Positions 6,323 through 12,346 of a DNA stretch of 13,542 bases are shown one piece after another. Under the pieces are notes generated by a model. It was not told where the DNA came from. It saw only the letters and a program-made list of their open reading frames with translations, and made no database searches. Each line of letters begins with the position of its first letter. The first letter of the stretch is position 1. This DNA comes from CAZQLW01 sp964639875. GTDB lineage: Archaea > Nanobdellota > Nanobdellia > Woesearchaeales > GW2011-AR9. A program made the position numbers and the translations under genes. Location of the stretch: contig CAZXEM010000027.1 of NCBI GenBank assembly GCA_964639875.1, forward strand, positions 1 through 13,542, given 5' to 3'.

Positions 6323-6577
6323 ATGATATTACTATTCGGAACAAAAACTAAACCTGAAAAAAAAGGAGCAATTAACTTTTATTGTCCTCAATGTTATATG
6401 GAAACAGCCGCTTCAATTATTGAAGTTACTAAATATTTTACTTTTTTTTTCATCCCCATTTTCCCTTATGATGATAAATTGTACATGCAATGTAACATTT
6501 GCGGTGTAGGTGGAGAAATTAAAGAAGAATTTAGAGAAAAAATGATTGAAAGTACAAAAAAAATGGTAGTGCAATAA
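6323..6577 (+). CDS. Zinc-ribbon family protein (84 aa)
   Basis: The protein opens with MILLFGTKTK, then CPQC (residues 22-25), a central YFTFFFIPIFPYDDKLYMQC segment and a second C-xx-C (CNIC). This matches the small zinc-ribbon family whose members carry 'FGT...CPxCG...YFTxFFIPIFP...CxxCG'. The two Cys pairs should bind one zinc ion. The hydrophobic middle is family-typical rather than a clear membrane helix. It starts one base after the Yip1-like gene stop and is the last gene before a new promoter. Confidence 0.8.
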   Translation: MILLFGTKTKPEKKGAINFYCPQCYMETAASIIEVTKYFTFFFIPIFPYDDKLYMQCNICGVGGEIKEEFREKMIESTKKMVVQ

Positions 6578-6663
6578 AAATGGAAAAGAACTGTTATTGA
6601 CTTCTACAAATACTACTCCAGTGTAAGAAAAGATTTATAAACCCTACCTCCCCCTAAATCGAA
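6578..6663 (+). promoter_or_regulatory. Intergenic region with promoter of the response-regulator gene
   Basis: TTTATAAA at 6634-6641 is a strong TATA box centred 26 bases before the ATG at 6664, giving a leaderless start. The same 86 bases contain only a six-codon frame (ATG at 6590), which I regard as chance. Confidence 0.75.
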
Positions 6664-7005
6664 ATGGGAGTGAAAATACGTAATGGTCAAGTGATTTCTA
6701 GACCAAACAGACTTAAACCTGAAGAGAAAGCTTCTAAAAGGATCGTTGTTGCTGATGATGAAAAACTTGCTAGAATGCCAGTAGTTGCAACATTAAAAAA
6801 CGATGGATACGAAATTATTCACGAAGCTAAAGATTTGGAAGAGTTAGACAACATTGTTGAAATGAGCAACCCAGATTTAGTTCTTCTTGATTTAGATTGG
6901 GGTAAAGGTCCTCGGCAAGGTTTAGATGCAATGGAACGTTATGAAAAGCAGGGTATACCAACAAATTATCTTATTATAGTGGACAAGATGATGACGATAT
7001 TATAG
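6664..7005 (+). CDS. Receiver (REC) domain fragment of the response regulator
   Basis: The 113-aa frame contains a receiver domain from about residue 25. The acidic pair D31-D32 (VVADDEKLAR) binds magnesium, and LVLLDLDWG supplies the phospho-acceptor, probably D76. The last 9-10 residues (VDKMMTIL region) do not fit the family; they are out-of-frame read-through to the TAG. The last strand and helix of the receiver lie in the other frame downstream. The 24 leading residues are basic and unlike a membrane anchor. No histidine kinase is encoded in this window. Confidence 0.75.
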   Translation: MGVKIRNGQVISRPNRLKPEEKASKRIVVADDEKLARMPVVATLKNDGYEIIHEAKDLEELDNIVEMSNPDLVLLDLDWGKGPRQGLDAMERYEKQGIPTNYLIIVDKMMTIL

Positions 7006-7130
7006 TTGAAGGAATTCAAAGTGTTGCTATTGACTTTATTGAAAAACCTGTTAACCCAAAATTTCTTAGAGCGAGAGTAGAAAAAGCATTAATTGATATT
7101 GATTACAGATTTCAAGCTACTACTGATTCA

Positions 7131-7763
7131 ATGACAAAAATTGCTAATAAAGGTATTTTTTTGAAACAATTAGAATATTTAATTGCAGATTTTAAATTTA
7201 CTAAAGATCGTTTAGATTTCTTTGAAAAAGAGGGTAAACCTGCTCCTGAAGAGTTAAACATTGATAAAAAACAGTTATCTTTAGCAATGATGGACGTTGA
7301 CAATTTTAAAAGGTATAACGATCTTTATGGTCATTTAGAAGGCGATTATGCGTTGAAGAAAGTTGCTAACTATTTCCCACAAAACTTAAGAGGAACGGAC
7401 ATGATGGCCCGGTATGGTGGTGAAGAGTTTGTAATCTTAATGCCGAACACTAATTTTGATGGTGCTTATACTATATATCAGCGAATCGCTTACGACTTTC
7501 AGAAAATCACATTTAAACCCAAGAAAGGGATTGAAGAAAAAATAACTTTTAGTGGTGGAGTTGCTACTTTGACAGCAGACTTATTTGAACAGTCTATGAA
7601 AGAGTTTGATCAAGATTTTAATAAAGCTAGTATAGAAATTGCTAGAAGGATGATTAATGCTGCAGATGCTGGACTGTATCAAGTTAAGAAAGATGGTAAA
7701 AATAACTGTTTACCAAAAAACTGTTTAAAACATTATGATCCTGTAAAAAGTATAATTCTTTAA
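7131..7763 (+). CDS. GGEEF domain (diguanylate cyclase) fragment
   Basis: From the internal ATG the 210-aa frame is a GGDEF-family domain. The metal-binding MMDVDNFKRYNDLYGH has D55, followed by RYGGEEF with GGEEF at 96-100. An RxxD inhibitory site (R87, D90) lies at PleD-like spacing, and the end has ADAGLYQVKKDGKN. These are the residues needed to make c-di-GMP from two GTP. An insert of about 30 residues precedes the first motif (EKEGKPAPEELN region). The true domain begins slightly before this ATG, at DSMTKIANK, in the same open frame, so translation of this piece alone would lose little. c-di-GMP signalling is uncommon in archaea, so transfer from bacteria is a plausible inference. Confidence 0.8.
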   Translation: MTKIANKGIFLKQLEYLIADFKFTKDRLDFFEKEGKPAPEELNIDKKQLSLAMMDVDNFKRYNDLYGHLEGDYALKKVANYFPQNLRGTDMMARYGGEEFVILMPNTNFDGAYTIYQRIAYDFQKITFKPKKGIEEKITFSGGVATLTADLFEQSMKEFDQDFNKASIEIARRMINAADAGLYQVKKDGKNNCLPKNCLKHYDPVKSIIL

Positions 7764-7781
7764 TCAGAAAACAGAAAACTC

Positions 7782-7787
7782 TTTAAA
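7782..7787 (+). promoter_or_regulatory. TATA-like box of the six-helix membrane protein gene
   Basis: TTTAAA is centred 27 bases before the ATG at 7812. It fits a leaderless archaeal promoter. Confidence 0.5.
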
Positions 7788-7811
7788 CCAGTAATATTTC
7801 TTATCCTATAA

Positions 7812-8627
7812 ATGAACTATCTAAAGAGGGGTTTTAAGTATACGTTTAAAGCTATCAGAAAGAATAAAAGTATTTTCATCCTTCTCTTAATTTTGCAAAT
7901 AATAATGATGTTTAGTTTAGCTTTAAGTTCTGTTAACTATCAAGTAAAAATTTTTAAAGATTTAGAAAAAATTGTTGGACCTTTAGAAAATGCTAATTAT
8001 GATGCTGAAAGTATTAAAGCCGGTGAACCTTTCATGGAAAATGTTTATGAAATTTATACCAGTTACAAATCAATGATTAAAAACGTATCTGAGTTTGGAT
8101 TACTTTTATTAGGACTATTTTTAATTTTGAACGGTGCAAGTTGGGTTTTAACTCATCAACTTTTAAAGACAAAAATAAAAGAAATGCCTCGACAATGGTT
8201 AAAATATATCGTTTCTACTTTAGCATTAATTATTCCGTTTATAGGAATATGTTATTTATTAATTAAAGGTCTTACGGCAATAGGAATTGGTTTAGAATCT
8301 TTCGGATTAGTAGCACAAATTTTAGTTTATTCATCTTTTGTGTTATATTATTTTATTATTGTAGCATTTGCTTTCATTGACTATAAATCATGGAAAACAT
8401 TTTTGAAAAACTTTTACCTTTGCTCAATCAAGAAAATATATTTAACTTTAATCATTTTATTAATAAATCTAATTTTAGTAATAGCAAGTTCATATTTTAT
8501 TTACTTGAACTTATCTGATGAATCATTCCCTTTAATGATGCTTTTCAGTTTAATTTTAGTAATAATCTTAGTGATTACAAGAATTTATTGGGTAGTATGT
8601 TTACGGTTAATCAGTCATAAAAAGTAA
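7812..8627 (+). CDS. Six-helix integral membrane protein of unknown function
   Basis: The 271-aa protein has a basic N-terminus (YLKRGFKYTFKAIRKNKS) followed by about six hydrophobic segments, near residues 19-40, 95-117, 131-152, 163-190, 210-232 and 240-262. A longer polar loop lies between the first two (KDLEKIVGPLENANYDAESI). I see no enzyme motif or transporter signature. It is transcribed from its own promoter and converges with the lipoprotein gene, from which it is separated by 28 bases. Confidence 0.8.
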   Translation: MNYLKRGFKYTFKAIRKNKSIFILLLILQIIMMFSLALSSVNYQVKIFKDLEKIVGPLENANYDAESIKAGEPFMENVYEIYTSYKSMIKNVSEFGLLLLGLFLILNGASWVLTHQLLKTKIKEMPRQWLKYIVSTLALIIPFIGICYLLIKGLTAIGIGLESFGLVAQILVYSSFVLYYFIIVAFAFIDYKSWKTFLKNFYLCSIKKIYLTLIILLINLILVIASSYFIYLNLSDESFPLMMLFSLILVIILVITRIYWVVCLRLISHKK

Positions 8628-8640
8628 ATAAAATAAAAGG

Positions 8641-8653
8641 TATAAAAAAAAAA
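8641..8653 (-). terminator. Poly-T terminator after the lipoprotein gene
   Basis: Just past the lipoprotein stop, the minus strand reads a long T run (AAACTTTTTTTTTTATACC). Archaeal termination commonly relies on such T tracts without a stem-loop. Confidence 0.55.
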
Positions 8654-8655
8654 GT

Positions 8656-11640
8656 TTATTCTTCTGGATCAGCTTTACCGCTATGTTGTGAATCGTGTTG
8701 CCATGTTGGCCAAGAAGCAGTTGAGTCTAAACCGGACTGTTCACAAACCGCATAAACATCTCCATTTTCAGAATTGCAAAAGTAAACTGTTCCTTCTTTA
8801 CCTAACGTAACTATACCAGGTTTAATGGCTTCATTAGCATCACCCTTATCCAATTTCCATTCTAAAGTTCCATCTTCAGATTTAACGGCGTAAAGTCCAT
8901 CATTTCTACTTAAAAATAATGTTCCGTCTTCAGCAAGTGTTGGAGTTTTAAAAGTTCCCAAACCGTCTTTGATCCATTTAGTTTCTCCTTCAGAATCAAG
9001 TGCATAAAGCTTGTCTGTTCCTGTAGCGAAATAAATGTCTCCCTGAGAATCAACTACAGCATCAGTTTTAATAATTCCGTTAGCTTGTTTAACCCAAAGT
9101 TCCTCACCGGTATTTGTATCTAAAGCATACAATTTACTACCTTTAGAAATTAATACTTCTCCTTCACTTCCGAAAGAAGGACTTTTTGTTAATTGACCTT
9201 CAAAATCGTGGACCCAAGCACCATCACCATCAGTAGTAAGTGCGTAAAGTTTACCATCATCAGAACCTGCATAAATTTTTCCGTCAGGTCCAATTGAAAG
9301 ACCTGCTTCAGTGTTTCCGAAAGGTGCATCTTGACTCCACTTTAAAGTTCCGTTAGCGTGAACAGCTTTAATTGAACCACTCCATAAATCTGGGTCACTA
9401 GCATTATTATCAGTCAAATACAATGTCCCATCATCGCCAATTACAGGAGAACCTGCTCCTTCTCCAATGAAAATTGACCAAGCTTCTTCTCCGTCAACAA
9501 TTGCTTTTAAATCACTTCCAGCAGTAACATAAACTGTTCCATCTTCACCAACAACTGGAACTTTAACAAGATTATTGCCAATTTGATGTTCACCACTCTT
9601 TTGGCCAAAGAAGTTTATCCTTTCAATTTTATTATTATTAATACTGTAAATCATTGTTCCAATTGGATTAAGGGAAACCATACTACACGAATCTCCCGAA
9701 GAGTATTTCCATACAACTTCTCCATCTTGACAGAAACTGCTTAAATCATCACAAGACATTGGATTATTGTACTGTTCAGAATTATCAAATGTCCATTCAC
9801 CGTTAGAACATGTTTTATTGACTTCTATTTCCGGACAAAGATCAACAAAATCTTCTAAGCAATATGGATCACAACTTACAACTTTTGTTAAATTTTCGTC
9901 AATTTCTCCGTTACAATTGTTGTCCAAACTATCACATAGTTCCTGACTGGATTCTCCAGGAACGGCGTTACAAACAGTTTCTGTTCCATCTTCGTTACAT
10001 TCAATAGTACCAGAACTTTTACATTCACCTAAACCTGAATCGCATTCTTCGCCGGTAACAAATTCATTATCAACTGCTAAATCACAATCATTGTCAACGT
10101 AGTCACAAATTTCTACGGCTTCTGGATTGATTTCTGGATTAGTATCATCACAATCCAAAGCATTATCAACTAATCCTACTTGAGGACAACTATTTACTGG
10201 TAAAGCAGGATCACCATAAGCGTCTCCATCATTATCTTCATATAAATTCTTATTAAAACCTTCATCAACAAGATTATCGCAATCGTTATCTAAATCATCA
10301 CAGATTTCTGGTGCTTCGTCAATCGGAATTGCAGTACATAACGTTTGTGGATCTCCATCTCCAACCTCAACAATGTCACTTGCACAAATTATTTCTCCAG
10401 AATTTTCACACTGACCGGTTCCTTCATAACAAACGTCTCCAACATTATAACTTTCATCAATTTCACCATCACAATTGTTATCAATATGGTCACAGATTTC
10501 TGCAGCGTTAGGATTGATGCTAATCTCTGCATCATTACAATCAGAAAAGTTAGTAACATAACTAGGTGGCAAATTACAAGCAATTAAAGAATTGTCAAAA
10601 TCTCCAAAACCATCAGTATCTAAATCTGCATAAAAAACGTTTTGTTCAAGACCCTCATCAATAAAATTATTACAGTTGTTATCTAGGCCATCACAAAGTT
10701 CATTAACTGGTGCATTAGGAACAGCATCACATGCAGTTGAAATTTGATCTTCTGCACATTGATAAGTACCAGCAACTTCACATTCTCCAATACCATTAGA
10801 ACAATCTTCTCCAACGTTATAAATTTCATCAGTTTCTCCGTTACAATTATTGTCAAGATCATCGCAAAATTCTACAGCACTAGGAAAAACTAAATTGTTA
10901 GCATCATTACAATCAGCGTTATTAGCAACGTACCCTTCAGGCACTTCACATGCTAAAGTTGTTAAGTTAGAATCACCATAATTGTCCAAATCATTATCAG
11001 CATAAAAAGTGGACTTAACGTCCTCATCAATTTCTCCACTACAATTATCGTCAATTCCGTTACATCCTTCAATAATGTTAGGATTTATTAAGGGATTACT
11101 ATCATCGCAATCTAAAGGATTACTAACATAACCAGAAGGTTCTTCACAATCAACAACAAATTCTAAAATATTTCCAAACCCATCGTTATCATTATCTAAA
11201 AAGTATAATTGTTTACATTCTTCAATTTCTTCTGTATCAAGTGTATCATAATTATCAAAACTGTCCAAATTTTCTAAAGTATCTACACCATCTTGATCAA
11301 TCCAGTCGTAAGTTTCACCGTCAACTGCTAAAATGTCGTTAACATCAAAGTTTTGGTAACCATCAACTTCAAAATTATCTTGAGACTGAAGATCAAAACT
11401 TCCATCTTCTTCTAAATCGTCACCTGTTAGAGTTTCTAAAAAACTATCAGCAAAAATATTTTCCGTATCAGCAAAAGAATCTTGGTATGTTTCAGAAATA
11501 ACATCTTCAGTTTTTTTTGCATCATCAGAATTGTAATAATTATTGTTAGTTATCGTATCTCCACAACCACCTAAACTTAAAAGAAACGCACTAGAGATTA
11601 AAGTGTTTTTAAACCATTTATTAAATTTATTATTTGACAT
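8656..11640 (-). CDS. Secreted lipoprotein with MopE-type metal-binding motifs and PQQ-like beta-propeller
   Basis: The start is the ATG at 11640, not the upstream ATG at 11655, because GGAGGAT sits at 11647-11653, eight bases before it. The 994-aa product begins with a basic, hydrophobic signal and lipobox LSLGGC with lipid-anchored C26. A very acidic Asp/Glu-rich stalk follows (about 35-140). Residues 149-585 hold seven CxxxDxxC motifs (mostly CDxxDNxC, at about 193, 259, 316, 383, 447, 512 and 569), the MopE putative metal-binding pattern. Four are preceded by DxDxDxYG/CDD-type segments and three by G-x-G-x-C segments. The C-terminal 340 residues carry seven or eight GxxY...LYAL-type blade repeats and end with the WPTWQHDSQHSG motif of PQQ-like propellers. 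The product is probably an external envelope protein that binds calcium or another metal; no catalytic activity is claimed. Confidence 0.88.
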   Translation of the reverse strand: MSNNKFNKWFKNTLISSAFLLSLGGCGDTITNNNYYNSDDAKKTEDVISETYQDSFADTENIFADSFLETLTGDDLEEDGSFDLQSQDNFEVDGYQNFDVNDILAVDGETYDWIDQDGVDTLENLDSFDNYDTLDTEEIEECKQLYFLDNDNDGFGNILEFVVDCEEPSGYVSNPLDCDDSNPLINPNIIEGCNGIDDNCSGEIDEDVKSTFYADNDLDNYGDSNLTTLACEVPEGYVANNADCNDANNLVFPSAVEFCDDLDNNCNGETDEIYNVGEDCSNGIGECEVAGTYQCAEDQISTACDAVPNAPVNELCDGLDNNCNNFIDEGLEQNVFYADLDTDGFGDFDNSLIACNLPPSYVTNFSDCNDAEISINPNAAEICDHIDNNCDGEIDESYNVGDVCYEGTGQCENSGEIICASDIVEVGDGDPQTLCTAIPIDEAPEICDDLDNDCDNLVDEGFNKNLYEDNDGDAYGDPALPVNSCPQVGLVDNALDCDDTNPEINPEAVEICDYVDNDCDLAVDNEFVTGEECDSGLGECKSSGTIECNEDGTETVCNAVPGESSQELCDSLDNNCNGEIDENLTKVVSCDPYCLEDFVDLCPEIEVNKTCSNGEWTFDNSEQYNNPMSCDDLSSFCQDGEVVWKYSSGDSCSMVSLNPIGTMIYSINNNKIERINFFGQKSGEHQIGNNLVKVPVVGEDGTVYVTAGSDLKAIVDGEEAWSIFIGEGAGSPVIGDDGTLYLTDNNASDPDLWSGSIKAVHANGTLKWSQDAPFGNTEAGLSIGPDGKIYAGSDDGKLYALTTDGDGAWVHDFEGQLTKSPSFGSEGEVLISKGSKLYALDTNTGEELWVKQANGIIKTDAVVDSQGDIYFATGTDKLYALDSEGETKWIKDGLGTFKTPTLAEDGTLFLSRNDGLYAVKSEDGTLEWKLDKGDANEAIKPGIVTLGKEGTVYFCNSENGDVYAVCEQSGLDSTASWPTWQHDSQHSGKADPEE
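9550..11120 (-). repeat. Seven-copy MopE-type repeat array in the lipoprotein
   Basis: The encoded repeats alternate in kind along the protein. Four are DxDxDG(F/Y)G ... C(D/N)D units and three are GxxCxxGxGxCxxxG units. Each ends in C-x-x-x-D-x-x-C followed by D/E. The order is A-A-B-A-B-A-B from the N-terminus. Boundaries are approximate. Confidence 0.6.
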
Positions 11641-11646
11641 TGTTAA

Positions 11647-11653
11647 ATCCTCC
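11647..11653 (-). promoter_or_regulatory. Ribosome binding site deciding the lipoprotein start
   Basis: GGAGGAT on the minus strand is eight bases upstream of the ATG at 11640. It overlaps the ATG at 11655, which therefore is unlikely to be the start. Confidence 0.75.
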
Positions 11654-11689
11654 ATAAAAAATCATTTTACTATTCTCGAGGAGTACGAA

Positions 11690-11697
11690 TATATAAA
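11690..11697 (-). promoter_or_regulatory. TATA box of the lipoprotein gene
   Basis: The minus strand reads TTTATATA here. Transcription would start near 11667, leaving a 5' leader of roughly 27 bases that carries the ribosome binding site. Confidence 0.6.
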
Positions 11698-11730
11698 GTT
11701 TCTGGAATAAGTGACTTGTCCAGAATAACC

Positions 11731-11740
11731 TTTATATAAA
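11731..11740 (+). promoter_or_regulatory. TATA box of the Fcf1-like PIN gene
   Basis: TTTATATAAA is centred 27 bases before the ATG at 11763. It indicates a leaderless transcript divergent from the lipoprotein gene. Confidence 0.7.
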
Positions 11741-11762
11741 ATAAACATTTTACATATTATAT

Positions 11763-12134
11763 ATGAAAAAAATAATCTTGGATACTAATTCGTTGATGGC
11801 TATTGCCGAGTTTAAGATAGATTTATTTTCAGAACTGGAAAATGTTTGTGATTTTACATATGATTTGTTTGTTTTGTCTGGAACTATTAAAGAATTAAAA
11901 AAAATTATGGAAGAACAAAGACAAAAATATAAAAGAGCAGCAAAACTTGCTTTAGGTATTATTAAGGTAAAAGGAATCCAACAAATTGATTCTTCTGGAT
12001 ACGTTGACGATATTTTAGTAGATTTTTCCCAGCAAGGGTGTTTAATTTTAACACAAGATGCAGAATTAAAAAAAAGATTAACTAAACCTTACTTAACAAT
12101 TCGTCAAAAAAAGAAAATAATCATTGTTGATTAA
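11763..12134 (+). CDS. Fcf1-like PIN-domain protein (123 aa)
   Basis: The 123-aa protein is a complete PIN domain with the metal-binding acidic set D7 (ILDTNSLM), E44 (TIKELKKI), D82/D83 (YVDDILVDF) and D99 (LILTQDAELKKRL). The tail PYLTIRQKKKIIIVD is typical of the archaeal Fcf1/Utp23-like PIN family, related to eukaryotic rRNA-processing nucleases. In archaea members are suspected to act in rRNA maturation; this role is inferred. No antitoxin gene is adjacent, which argues against a VapC toxin. It has its own leaderless promoter and is followed by T-rich sequence. Confidence 0.85.
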   Translation: MKKIILDTNSLMAIAEFKIDLFSELENVCDFTYDLFVLSGTIKELKKIMEEQRQKYKRAAKLALGIIKVKGIQQIDSSGYVDDILVDFSQQGCLILTQDAELKKRLTKPYLTIRQKKKIIIVD

Positions 12135-12135
12135 C

Positions 12136-12222
12136 TTTTTTCAAAACAGTTCAACGGGCTTTTATAAGTGTTTTACGTTTTCTTTACTTGTTTGTAATCA
12201 CACCATTTTTTTCAATTTTCTC
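12136..12222 (+). terminator. T-rich termination region after the PIN gene
   Basis: Six T residues start two bases after the stop (12136-12141). Further T runs occur up to about 12222, including CCATTTTTTTC. This resembles archaeal T-tract termination. Confidence 0.4.
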
Positions 12223-12233
12223 CTCTTTAAAAA

Positions 12234-12281
12234 ATGTCCCCACTTGATGACGAAATTAGCGATAATACTACTGCAAAATAA
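12234..12281 (+). CDS. Possible 15-codon micro-ORF in the gap before hppA
   Basis: MSPLDDEISDNTTAK is an open frame of 15 codons, with a TATA-like TTTTATAAG at 12160-12168 upstream. I see no ribosome binding site and no family match, so it may be chance. Confidence 0.15.
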   Translation: MSPLDDEISDNTTAK

Positions 12282-12284
12282 CAA

Positions 12285-12294
12285 TTTTTATAAA
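12285..12294 (+). promoter_or_regulatory. TATA box of the pyrophosphatase gene
   Basis: TTTTTATAAA would place transcription start near 12316. That leaves a leader of about 30 bases with a weak GGGGTTGAT ribosome binding site before the ATG at 12347. Confidence 0.6.
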
Positions 12295-12346
12295 CTGATT
12301 CTTCTCACACTAAGAAATAATATAAGATATTTGGGGTTGATAATAA

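Larger units (their letters stand above)
6664..7763 (+). pseudogene. Response regulator with GGEEF diguanylate cyclase domain, split by a frameshift
   Basis: Two frames together encode one PleD-like protein of about 366 aa. Frame one (6664-7005) gives the receiver start and ends at a premature TAG. The continuation is in the frame read from about 6975. It begins YSGQDDDDIIVEG, runs into FIEKP (the conserved Lys-Pro of receivers) and on through TTDSMTKIANKG into the GGEEF domain. A single -1 shift at about 6973-6977, within the TTATTATAG stretch, joins them. This could be a recent mutation, a real split gene or an assembly error. A programmed shift is less likely because no slippery heptamer is seen. 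Confidence 0.7.

Noticed and set aside
6970..6985. Programmed -1 frameshift in the response regulator
   Set aside because: No slippery heptamer of the usual X-XXY-YYZ kind is seen at the switch point; a mutation or base error is simpler.
10311..10587. Open frames on the plus strand opposite the lipoprotein repeats
   Set aside because: They are by-products of the repetitive Asp/Asn-rich coding on the minus strand and have no ribosome binding site or family resemblance.
11672..11690. CTCGAG-centred imperfect inverted repeat between the lipoprotein TATA box and start
   Set aside because: Arms are short (ATTC/GAAT) and imperfectly placed, so I do not claim an operator.
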